From the NCBI GenBank assembly GCA_934546685.1, contig CAKTEB010000044.1:1-18420 (forward strand): a stretch of DNA of 18,420 nucleotides. The letters run 5' to 3'. The notes beneath the pieces were generated by a model. That model did not search any database. It was not told the origin of the DNA and saw only the letters and a program-made list of their open reading frames with translations. The DNA comes from an uncultured Oscillospiraceae bacterium (GTDB taxonomy: Bacteria; Bacillota; Clostridia; Oscillospirales; Oscillospiraceae). A program made the position numbers and the translations under genes. Positions 1 through 6,194 of this stretch are shown here, one piece after another (position 1 is the first letter of the stretch; every line of letters starts with the position of its first letter).

Positions 1-2
1 CT

Positions 3-1109
3 GTGGCCGAGACCCTGTTCGGCGGCTGCCATGTGGACGGCTTCTTCCTGGAGTACGATTCCGAGCGGGCAGGCGGCAAGGTGCTGACCATGCAGCTGAA
101 CTCCATCACCATCATGGATCTCATTGCCTACGGGGGCGCTGCCCTGGGCGTTATCATGGCGGCCACACAGTTCCGGGCCGGGCATATCGATCTGGGCGGA
201 TGTCTGGTGATCGTCCTGCTGGCGGCGGATTTCTTCATCCCCATGCGGCAGCTGGGCTCCTTCTTCCATATCGCCATGAACGGCATGGCGGCCAGCGATA
301 AGATCTTCCATCTGCTGGATCTGGAGGAGCCTGGTTTAGGCGGCGAGCCCTGCCCAGAGGGAGATATCCGGTGCCGGGATCTGCGGTTTTCCTATGACCA
401 GGATCGGGAGATCCTCCACGGCATCGACCTTGATATCCCGGCGGGAAAATTCGTTTCCCTGGTGGTCGAGTCCGGCTGCGGCAAATCCACGGTGTCGGCG
501 ATCCTTATGGGCCGGAACCGGGGCTATACTGGCTCCGTGACCATCGGCGGCGCGGAGCTCCGGCACATCTCTGAAAAGAGCCTCATGGAGCACATCACTT
601 ATGTAAGTCACCAGAGCTACCTGTTCAAGGGTACTGTCCGGGACAACCTGCTGATGGGCGTGCCCCATGCGGAGGACGAGCAGCTCTGGCAGGTGCTCCG
701 ACGGGTGAAGCTGGAGGAATTCCTGAGATCTGAGCAGGGGCTGGACACCCAACTCTCCGAGCGGGGCGAGAACCTGTCCGGGGGCCAGCGGCAGCGACTG
801 GCCCTGGCCCGGGCGCTGCTCCATGACAGCCCGGTGTACATCTTCGACGAGGCCACCTCCAACATCGACGTGGAGAGCGAAAACGACATTATGGCAGAGA
901 TCCACGCGCTGGCCGGACGGAAGACGGTGCTGCTGATCTCCCATCGGCTGGCCAATGTCACGGGCTCCGATGAAATCTATGTATTCGAGCACGGAAATCT
1001 GGTGCAGCACGGAACCCATGAGGCCCTGCTCCGGCAGGGCGGCGTATACGGCCAGCTGTGGGATTCCCAGCAGGCCCTGGAGCACTATGGAGAGGAGGCG
1101 GCAAGATGA
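3..1109 (+). CDS. ABC exporter half-transporter, ATP-binding/permease (5' partial)
   Basis: The gene enters from the left edge, so its true start lies outside; the GTG at 3 is only the first in-frame start-like codon. The visible part has the end of a membrane domain (hydrophobic segments encoded at about 108-250), then a complete nucleotide-binding domain. The ABC signature LSGGQRQRLALARALL starts at 774, Walker B is VYIFDE (Asp-Glu at 846-851), and the switch histidine is in LLISHR (942-944). Walker A reads VVESGCGKST: the first P-loop glycine is replaced by valine (GTC, 465-467). It overlaps the next ABC gene by 4 bases (ATGA), typical of heterodimeric exporters with translationally coupled halves. 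The substrate cannot be read from the sequence. The family call is firm; activity is uncertain because of the P-loop change. Confidence 0.93.
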   Translation: MAETLFGGCHVDGFFLEYDSERAGGKVLTMQLNSITIMDLIAYGGAALGVIMAATQFRAGHIDLGGCLVIVLLAADFFIPMRQLGSFFHIAMNGMAASDKIFHLLDLEEPGLGGEPCPEGDIRCRDLRFSYDQDREILHGIDLDIPAGKFVSLVVESGCGKSTVSAILMGRNRGYTGSVTIGGAELRHISEKSLMEHITYVSHQSYLFKGTVRDNLLMGVPHAEDEQLWQVLRRVKLEEFLRSEQGLDTQLSERGENLSGGQRQRLALARALLHDSPVYIFDEATSNIDVESENDIMAEIHALAGRKTVLLISHRLANVTGSDEIYVFEHGNLVQHGTHEALLRQGGVYGQLWDSQQALEHYGEEAAR

Positions 1110-2068
1110 AACGAAGAAGCGGATTTACGGTCATGGCCCGGCTTATTGGGCTGGTGCGGCCTCTGACCGGCTATATGCTCCTGGCCATTCTCATGGGCCT
1201 CATCGGCCACCTCTGCGCCGCGTTCATTACCGTCTTTGGGGGCTTTGAGGGCGTGCTCATCGCCACATTGGCGCTGTTCTCCTCCTTTGGACCCACGGTG
1301 GCCCTGGCCAACCTGGGCAGCACGCTGCAAAATACCTTTGCCGCGGGAAACCGTGTGCTGGACATTCTGGACGAGGAGCCAGTGGTAGAGGAGATCAACG
1401 GACAGCCGGAGGTGTCCTTTACCGGCGCGGCGGCGGAGCATGTGACCTTCTCCTACAGCGGCGAGACGATCCTGGAGGATGTGTCCGCCCAGTTCCCGGA
1501 GGGGGAAGTGGTGGGCATCGTTGGCCGCAGCGGCAGCGGAAAGTCCACGCTCCTAAAGCTCCTGATGCGGTTCTGGAAGGTGGGCGGCGGCAGCGTGAAG
1601 CTGTCGGATACGGATATCTCCCGCATCAACACCGCCGATCTTCGGAATATGGAGAGCTTTGTGACCCAGGACACCCATCTATTCCACGACAGCATCCGGA
1701 ATAACCTGCGGATCGCCAAGCTGGACGCCACAGACGAGGAGCTGGAGGCGGCCTGCAAAAAAGCGGCGGTGCATGACTTTATCATGACCCTGCCCCAGGG
1801 CTATGACACCCCGGTTGGCGAGTTGGGCGACACCCTTTCCGGCGGCGAGCGCCAGCGGCTGGGGCTGGCTCGGGCCTTCCTTCACGACGCGCCGCTCATG
1901 CTTTTGGACGAGCCCACCAGCAACTTAGACAGCCTCAATGAGGCGGTGATCCTCCGATCCCTGCAGGAGGGTCGCCAGGGGAAGACCGTGGTGCTGGTGT
2001 CCCATCGGGCCTCCACCATGCGTATGGCGGAGCGGGTCTACTCCGTGGAGCACGGGAGGATGAGCTGA
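1106..2068 (+). CDS. ABC transporter half with internally shortened membrane domain
   Basis: The start is ATG 1106, with GAGGAGG at 1092-1098 and a 4-base overlap with the upstream ABC gene; a GTG-type start further upstream would only extend into that gene. The product is 320 residues, against about 570-600 for usual ABC half-exporters. The nucleotide-binding domain is intact: Walker A GRSGSGKS (140-147), signature LSGGERQRLGLARAFL (from 244), Walker B LMLLDE (Asp268-Glu269), and LVSHR. The membrane part is only about 90 residues. It starts like a normal first helix (MARLIGLVRPLTGYMLLAIL), then near residue 45 passes straight into what resembles the last helix and linker (EGVLIATLALFSSFGP). 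About 240 residues, roughly TM2-TM5, are missing without breaking the frame. It probably pairs with the upstream half. It is unlikely to form a normal channel as read; an assembly deletion is also possible. Confidence 0.9.
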   Translation: MKRRSGFTVMARLIGLVRPLTGYMLLAILMGLIGHLCAAFITVFGGFEGVLIATLALFSSFGPTVALANLGSTLQNTFAAGNRVLDILDEEPVVEEINGQPEVSFTGAAAEHVTFSYSGETILEDVSAQFPEGEVVGIVGRSGSGKSTLLKLLMRFWKVGGGSVKLSDTDISRINTADLRNMESFVTQDTHLFHDSIRNNLRIAKLDATDEELEAACKKAAVHDFIMTLPQGYDTPVGELGDTLSGGERQRLGLARAFLHDAPLMLLDEPTSNLDSLNEAVILRSLQEGRQGKTVVLVSHRASTMRMAERVYSVEHGRMS

Positions 2069-2409
2069 TGAAGTCCATAGAGTCAAAGCGCCAGCGGGAA
2101 AAGCAAATGGTCTCTCAGATGATCGCTCTGTACTGCCGCCGGAATCACCACACAAAGGAGAAGCTGTGCCCGGACTGCGCGGCGCTCAGCGCCTATGCCC
2201 AGGCTCGGTCGGACCGCTGCCCCTTTATGGAGACCAAGACCTTCTGCTCGGGCTGCCGGGTGCACTGCTATAAGCCGGAAATGCGGGAGAAGATCCGAGC
2301 GGTCATGCGGTTTTCCGGCCCAAGGATGATCTTCAGCCACCCGGTGGCGGCCATCCGCCATGTGGTGGAGACAAAACGGGAGAAAAAACGGCTGGAAGCG
2401 GCAAAGTGA
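2068..2409 (+). CDS. YgbA-family (nitrous oxide-stimulated promoter) cysteine-rich protein
   Basis: This 113-residue basic protein resembles the YgbA_NO family, whose E. coli member is induced by nitrosative stress; the molecular function is unknown. Visible features are a lysine/arginine-rich N terminus and a cysteine cluster: CPDC (Cys34, Cys37), Cys51, and FCSGCRVHCY (Cys60, Cys63, Cys67). The spacing suggests a metal or Fe-S site, which is inference. A conserved-looking C-terminal block (MRFSGPRMIFSHPVAAIRHV) follows. The start codon overlaps the upstream stop by one base (TGATG), and GGGAGG sits at 2054-2059, so the gene is translationally coupled to the ABC pair. A strong terminator lies about 60 bases downstream, making this the last gene of the operon. 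Confidence 0.82.
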   Translation: MKSIESKRQREKQMVSQMIALYCRRNHHTKEKLCPDCAALSAYAQARSDRCPFMETKTFCSGCRVHCYKPEMREKIRAVMRFSGPRMIFSHPVAAIRHVVETKREKKRLEAAK

Positions 2410-2466
2410 TCCTCCATTTGGTATGAGAAGAAGCTGGATTTCGGCGAATATATGACGAAACCCAGA

Positions 2467-2494
2467 GGGGGCCCGGCAGTGCCGGGCCCCTTTT
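2467..2494 (+). terminator. Intrinsic terminator of the ABC-ygbA operon
   Basis: GGGCCCGGCA (2469-2478) is perfectly complementary to TGCCGGGCCC (2480-2489), with one more G-C pair outside. A run of four T follows at 2491-2494. The hairpin and T run lie 58 bases after the YgbA-like stop codon, in the right direction for a rho-independent terminator. Confidence 0.88.
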
Positions 2495-2581
2495 CCCGCA
2501 GCGAAAAAGGGCGTAACCACAAAAATTATAGCGATTTAGGGGGAGAAAGGCCTGCAGAACGGGAGAAAGTTTTACATAAAC

Positions 2582-2609
2582 TTGACGAAATATGGCGCGA
2601 TCTCATACT
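2582..2609 (+). promoter_or_regulatory. Candidate distal promoter (P1) of the LuxR-type regulator
   Basis: TTGACG (2582-2587) and CATACT (2604-2609) are separated by 16 bases, close to the sigma-A consensus. It lies upstream of a second, stronger promoter. The heptamer TTTACAT occurs at 2571-2577 just before this -35 and again at 2619-2625 in the next promoter, which could be a regulator site; that is only a suggestion. Confidence 0.5.
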
Positions 2610-2618
2610 TTGGGATGA

Positions 2619-2646
2619 TTTACATTCCGAGCGGAATTGATATAAT
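2619..2646 (+). promoter_or_regulatory. Candidate main promoter (P2) of the LuxR-type regulator
   Basis: TTTACA (2619-2624), a 16-base spacer and a perfect TATAAT (2641-2646) with an extended TG motif at 2638-2639. This is the best promoter between the upstream terminator and the ATG at 2705. The transcript would carry a leader of about 50 bases containing the hairpin at 2669-2690. Confidence 0.7.
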
Positions 2647-2668
2647 TAAATCACATAGCAAGCACATA

Positions 2669-2690
2669 GCGCATTCCCTGCGGGATGTGC
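2669..2690 (+). promoter_or_regulatory. Leader hairpin touching the luxR ribosome binding site
   Basis: GCGCATTCC (2669-2677) can pair with GGGATGTGC (2682-2690), allowing two G-U pairs, around a 4-base loop. The stem ends exactly where the ribosome binding site AAGGAGG (2691-2697) begins. It might tune translation start, but no T run follows, so it is not a terminator. Its regulatory role is inferred. Confidence 0.4.
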
Positions 2691-2704
2691 AAGGAGGATG
2701 AACC

Positions 2705-5059
2705 ATGGCGAACACCATTATCAAGCCCGCCATCGGGCAGAAATTCGCAGAATTCCTGGACAAGGGGCGGATCTTTTTCTTCAGCGCCCCCTGCGGCTTC
2801 GGCAAGACCAGCGTGGCGGAGGCCCTGCTGGAAAGGAGCCAGAGGAAGGTCGTCCGGCTCGCTGCCGGTACTGCTGATTATCAGCTTCCCAAGCCAAGGG
2901 CGGATTGGGACGTGCTGCTGATCGACGATCTCCAGCAGCTCCAGGATGAAAATGAGTGGCAGGCCCTGTGCCAGCTGATCCGCAGCAGTTCGGAGAAGCG
3001 CTTCGTCCTTTTGTCCAGAGGCGTGGCCCCCGGAGCGCTGCTGGCATTTCAGTATGCAGGGCTTATGACGGTGGTGAACGCTGACGAGATGCTTTTGGAT
3101 CGGGACGATGTCAAGGAAATGTTTGCCCAGAACGGCACCACGGTCACCGACAGCGAGCTCACCGGCATCTGCAAGGAATCCATCGGTTATCCCCTGGGGG
3201 TCGCGATTACGGTGCGGCTCATGGCTGGCGGCATGGCCTTCGGGCCCGAAGAGGTGACCCAGGCCTACCGGGAGGTATTTTTGTACTTTGAATCCGCCAT
3301 CTATCGGCGGTTTGACCTGACCATCCGGCATTTTCTGCTGGAGCTGGCCCCCTTTGAACGCTTTAACCTGGACATGGCCCGAATGGTTAGCGGCGACGCC
3401 CGGGCCGGGGAGCTGCTGGACTGGCTCCAACGGCACACCACCATGCTCCGGTATGACGGCATCCAGGAATTCCACTTCTGGCCTCAGTTCCAGGCATTCC
3501 TGCTGTGGGAGATGGAGCGCACCTACAGCCAGGAAAAGCAGCAGGCCCTGTTCTGCCGGGGCGGCCTCTACTATGAGCTCAAGGGCGACTATACCCATGC
3601 GCTGGAGTGCTACACCAAGGGCGGCGACCACTCCAAGGTCTCGGATCTGCTGGTGCGCAGCAGTGAGCTGCGCCCGGGCATGAGCAGCTACAGCGAGCTG
3701 GAGCAGTATTACCGGAGCCTGCCGGAGGCGGAGATCCTGGAATCTCCGGCGCTGATGCAGGGCATGAGCATGCTCTGCGCCCTGGCTCTGGATTATGAGG
3801 GCTCCGAGCGCTGGTATTGGGAGCTGGCGGATTTTGCACGGTGTTGCGATAAGCAGGACGCGGCGGGGAAGCAGGCCCGGAGCCGCCTGGCCTGGCTGGA
3901 TATCTCCCTGCCTCAGCGGGGCGTGGAGGGCCTCACTGAGACCATTCCGGCGGTGTACCGGCTCATTCAGAATAAGGAGATCCAGCTGCCGCCCATTTCC
4001 GTGACGGCTACCCTGCCCAGCGTCATGAACGGGGCCAAGGATTTCTCCCAGTGGAGTCTGCGGGACGACCAGCTCTATAAGTCCCTGAAAGTCCCGGTGG
4101 AGGGAATCCTGGGGGCTGACGGTGTGGGCCTGGCGGACTGCGCCCTGGCGGAAAGCAAGTTTGAGAAGGGTGAGGACATCTCCGCACGGATGCTGGCCCT
4201 GATCTCTCAGCTCAGCCAGGTGCAGAACGACGGCACCCCGGACACGGAGCTGGCCACGGTGGGACTGCTGGCCAGGAGCCAGCTGGCGACGGGCCAGCGG
4301 CAGGACGCCAGGCGGTCTGTGGAATCCCTCCGGAAGCGTTTTCAGGATCGGGGCCTGACCCAGTTCCTGCCCAACCTGGACGCCATGCTTTGCCGCATTG
4401 ACCTCCATCTTGGAAATCTGGACAGCGCGGACAACTGGTATCGGGAGAAGGCTCCCAGGGATCCTCTGCATCCCAATGTGCTGCTCCGGTATCAGTACCT
4501 GACCCAGGCCATGGTAGAGCTGGCGAACGGAAAGCCGGATGCGGCCCTGATGACCCTGTCGCCCCTGGAGCCCTACAGCGAGTGCTGCCGCAGATATATC
4601 GGCGGCATCCATCTGGACGTGGTCAGCGCTATCGCCCTGTACCGGAAAAAGGACAGCGAGTGGAAGGTGCGGCTGACCCAGGCTCTGAAGACCGCCGAGG
4701 AATTCCAGTTCGTTCGCACTGTCAGCGTCTACGGCGGCGCGGTGCTGCCCCTGCTGACGGAGCTCCAGTGGAGCGGCGAGAAGAAGTGGCAGAAGCGGCT
4801 CATGGGGGCGGTGCGGATGCAGGCGGCTTACTACCCGGATTTCCTGGAGCCCCGGCTGGCCCCCAACAACAGCCTGACCGCTATGGAGCTTCAGATCCTC
4901 CATCTCATCTGCGCCGACCGAAGCAACGCGGAGATCGCCGAGATGATGGATGTGAAGCTGGCCACTGTGAAGACCCATGTGAGCCACATCTTTGAAAAGC
5001 TGGACGTGAGCCGCCGCAGCGAGGCTAAGACCGCTGCCAAGAAGCTCTGGCTCATTTGA
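2705..5059 (+). CDS. LuxR/MalT-like large ATP-binding transcriptional regulator
   Basis: The protein has 784 residues and starts at ATG 2705, with AAGGAGG 7 bases upstream. The N terminus carries a STAND-type ATPase core: Walker A APCGFGKT (28-35) and Walker B DVLLIDD (69-75). The middle is a long helical repeat region of the kind used for sensing in MalT-like (LAL) regulators, with segments such as FCRGGLYYELKGDYTHALECY. The C terminus (about 724-784) is a LuxR-type helix-turn-helix: LTAMELQILHLI, then NAEIAEMMDVKLATVKTHVS. It has its own promoters and no co-directional partner gene, so its targets are not obvious from position; the ABC operon upstream and rubrerythrin downstream are separate transcription units. 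Length is slightly below MalT (about 900). The family call is secure; the signal is unknown. Confidence 0.93.
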   Translation: MANTIIKPAIGQKFAEFLDKGRIFFFSAPCGFGKTSVAEALLERSQRKVVRLAAGTADYQLPKPRADWDVLLIDDLQQLQDENEWQALCQLIRSSSEKRFVLLSRGVAPGALLAFQYAGLMTVVNADEMLLDRDDVKEMFAQNGTTVTDSELTGICKESIGYPLGVAITVRLMAGGMAFGPEEVTQAYREVFLYFESAIYRRFDLTIRHFLLELAPFERFNLDMARMVSGDARAGELLDWLQRHTTMLRYDGIQEFHFWPQFQAFLLWEMERTYSQEKQQALFCRGGLYYELKGDYTHALECYTKGGDHSKVSDLLVRSSELRPGMSSYSELEQYYRSLPEAEILESPALMQGMSMLCALALDYEGSERWYWELADFARCCDKQDAAGKQARSRLAWLDISLPQRGVEGLTETIPAVYRLIQNKEIQLPPISVTATLPSVMNGAKDFSQWSLRDDQLYKSLKVPVEGILGADGVGLADCALAESKFEKGEDISARMLALISQLSQVQNDGTPDTELATVGLLARSQLATGQRQDARRSVESLRKRFQDRGLTQFLPNLDAMLCRIDLHLGNLDSADNWYREKAPRDPLHPNVLLRYQYLTQAMVELANGKPDAALMTLSPLEPYSECCRRYIGGIHLDVVSAIALYRKKDSEWKVRLTQALKTAEEFQFVRTVSVYGGAVLPLLTELQWSGEKKWQKRLMGAVRMQAAYYPDFLEPRLAPNNSLTAMELQILHLICADRSNAEIAEMMDVKLATVKTHVSHIFEKLDVSRRSEAKTAAKKLWLI

Positions 5060-5141
5060 GCACATACAGAAGCGGCGCTCGACAGCACCAGTTCTGCCCC
5101 CCCTGGGGTATTTCAATATGCCAACCCTTTCCCATAACCAG

Positions 5142-5183
5142 CCCGCGCCCTCTGCCTCGTTCTTGCGAGACAGGGGGCGCGGG
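5142..5183. terminator. GC-rich imperfect hairpin downstream of the LuxR-type gene
   Basis: CCCGCGCCCTCTG (5142-5154) pairs with CAGGGGGCGCGGG (5171-5183) with one T-G pair. After a single mismatch, CTCG (5156-5159) pairs with CGAG (5166-5169) around a 6-base loop. It lies about 80 bases past the luxR stop. No T run follows on the plus strand, so it may be a weak terminator, a 3'-end protector or part of the neighbouring RNA structure. Confidence 0.45.
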
Positions 5184-5184
5184 T

Positions 5185-5284
5185 CGTAAAATAAGAGCAC
5201 CGATCTGAATCCGTATGGACCCAGATCGGTGCTCTTATGGAATGGAAAAAGAACACAGGTTCCATCAGGCGATGGAATGAATGT
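5185..5284 (-). ncRNA. Candidate novel small RNA (minus strand)
   Basis: On the minus strand a sigma-A promoter (5291-5319) would start a transcript near 5284. The RNA would contain a 7-bp hairpin (TTCCATC 5260-5266 with GATGGAA 5271-5277), then a pyrimidine-rich linker (minus-strand reading CCTGTGTTCTTTTTCCATTC), then a long hairpin over 5191-5238 with a perfect 17-bp outer stem. On this strand the loop also pairs (GGUCC with GGAUU, two G-U pairs), giving a 22-bp stem with an AUAC tetraloop; on the plus strand those two pairs become A-C mismatches. The hairpin is followed by TTATTTTAC, a fair terminator tail. The length is about 100 bases. I do not recognise a known RNA family and no coding frame fits. 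Confidence 0.5.
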
Positions 5285-5290
5285 AGGAAT

Positions 5291-5319
5291 ATTATAGCCG
5301 GAATCTCGGAAAAATGCAA
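5291..5319 (-). promoter_or_regulatory. Minus-strand promoter of the candidate small RNA
   Basis: Read on the minus strand, TTGCAT (plus 5314-5319), a 17-base spacer and a perfect TATAAT (plus 5291-5296). It points leftward, away from rubrerythrin, and no protein-coding gene lies in that direction. The same -35 hexamer and spacing occur at the two other minus-strand gene promoters at 9046-9074 and 14962-14990. Confidence 0.6.
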
Positions 5320-5439
5320 GGGGGAAAACAAAATTCAATGATTTCCCTATACGTTTTTTCGGCATTACAGGGCCAGCGAAGGCGGCGATCCCCCAACTGG
5401 TCGAAAACCGCCGTCAGGGAACACTTTGTGCGCCAACCG

Positions 5440-5468
5440 TTGCTTTTCGGGCGCCGGGGTGTTATCAT
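5440..5468 (+). promoter_or_regulatory. Candidate promoter of rubrerythrin
   Basis: TTGCTT (5440-5445), a 17-base spacer and TATCAT (5463-5468), preceded by an extended TG motif. The start codon follows 50 bases later. I could not identify a convincing PerR-type operator here. Confidence 0.5.
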
Positions 5469-5517
5469 CAAGGTGGCCCTCGGGCCAAATCTGATGCAGA
5501 AAGAAGGAGAGATTTCC

Positions 5518-6060
5518 ATGAAAGAAAACAAATATACTGGCACTCAAACCGAAAAGAATCTCCAGGCGGCCTTTGCCGGAGAGTCTGAGGCACGAAACAA
5601 GTACACGTTTTTCGCCTCCGTGGCCAAGAAGCAGGGCTTTGAGCAGATCGCGGCGCTGTTCCTGAAGACAGCAGAGAACGAGAAGGAGCACGCCAAGCTC
5701 TGGTTCAAGGAGCTGGCGGGCATCGGCGATACTGCGGAGAACCTGCTGTCTGCCGCCGAGGGCGAGAACTACGAGTGGACCGACATGTACGAGGGCTTTG
5801 CCAAGACCGCTGAGGAGGAGGGCTTCCCGGAGCTGGCCCATCGGTTCCGGCTGGTGGCTGCCATTGAGAAGCATCACGAGGAGCGCTATCGGGCGCTGCT
5901 CCGCAACGTGGAGATGGCCCAGGTCTTTGAGAAGAGCGAGGTCAAGGTCTGGGAGTGCCGGAACTGCGGTCATATCGTGGTGGGAACCAGCGCCCCAGAG
6001 GTATGTCCCACCTGTAACCATCCTCAGAGCTATTTTGAGGTCAACGCCGAGAACTATTAA
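5518..6060 (+). CDS. rbr: Rubrerythrin
   Basis: A 180-residue cytoplasmic non-haem iron peroxidase that reduces hydrogen peroxide in anaerobes, using electrons delivered through its rubredoxin domain. The ferritin-like four-helix domain carries the diiron ligand motifs GESEARNKY (Glu22), ENEKEH (Glu55 and His58), TAEEEGF (about 97-103) and EKHHEERY (about 117-124). The C-terminal rubredoxin domain has CRNC (Cys147, Cys150) and CPTC (Cys163, Cys166). The start is ATG 5518 with AAGGAG at 5504-5509; upstream in-frame codons lack a ribosome binding site and family similarity. It appears monocistronic, with its own promoter and a hairpin after the stop. Length and domain order match classical rubrerythrin. 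The function is established for the family; stress regulation is not visible here. Confidence 0.97.
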   Translation: MKENKYTGTQTEKNLQAAFAGESEARNKYTFFASVAKKQGFEQIAALFLKTAENEKEHAKLWFKELAGIGDTAENLLSAAEGENYEWTDMYEGFAKTAEEEGFPELAHRFRLVAAIEKHHEERYRALLRNVEMAQVFEKSEVKVWECRNCGHIVVGTSAPEVCPTCNHPQSYFEVNAENY

Positions 6061-6069
6061 GGTGCGGCG

Positions 6070-6095
6070 CTCCCTGGCGCTCCATCGCCAGGGAG
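6070..6095 (+). terminator. Hairpin after rubrerythrin
   Basis: CTCCCTGGCG (6070-6079) pairs perfectly with CGCCAGGGAG (6086-6095) around a 6-base loop, starting 9 bases after the rubrerythrin stop. No T run follows, so termination may be partial. The next promoter's -35 begins only 8 bases later. Confidence 0.6.
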
Positions 6096-6102
6096 ATTCG
6101 GG

Positions 6103-6131
6103 TTGGAAAATTCACTCTTTTGTGGTATAAT
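6103..6131 (+). promoter_or_regulatory. Promoter of the GT2 glycosyltransferase
   Basis: TTGGAA (6103-6108), a 17-base spacer and a perfect TATAAT (6126-6131) with the extended TGG motif directly before it. The leader to ATG 6195 is about 57 bases, with GGAGG at 6184-6188. Confidence 0.75.
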
Positions 6132-6194
6132 ACCGGAAAGCGTACAAAGAGGTTCTGTGTGCATCCGCGGATAGAGCTGGACGGAGGAATACAT

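Larger units (their letters stand above)
5060..5517. other. 458-base intergenic region with no protein gene
   Basis: Between the luxR-type stop and rubrerythrin I find no credible protein. It holds the GC-rich hairpin (5142-5183), the candidate minus-strand RNA with its promoter (5185-5319), and the rubrerythrin promoter (5440-5468). An in-frame extension of rubrerythrin upstream to about 5314 is open but has no ribosome binding site and no family similarity. The rest, about 5320-5439, shows nothing I can name. Confidence 0.7.

Noticed and set aside
2651..5365. A 904-residue open frame on the minus strand opposite the LuxR-type gene
   Set aside because: It has no ribosome binding site or family similarity; it is antisense to a clear regulator and results from GC-rich codon use.
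5314..5517. Longer rubrerythrin starting near 5314
   Set aside because: The promoter lies inside this stretch, there is no ribosome site at 5314, and classical rubrerythrin begins at the ATG at 5518.
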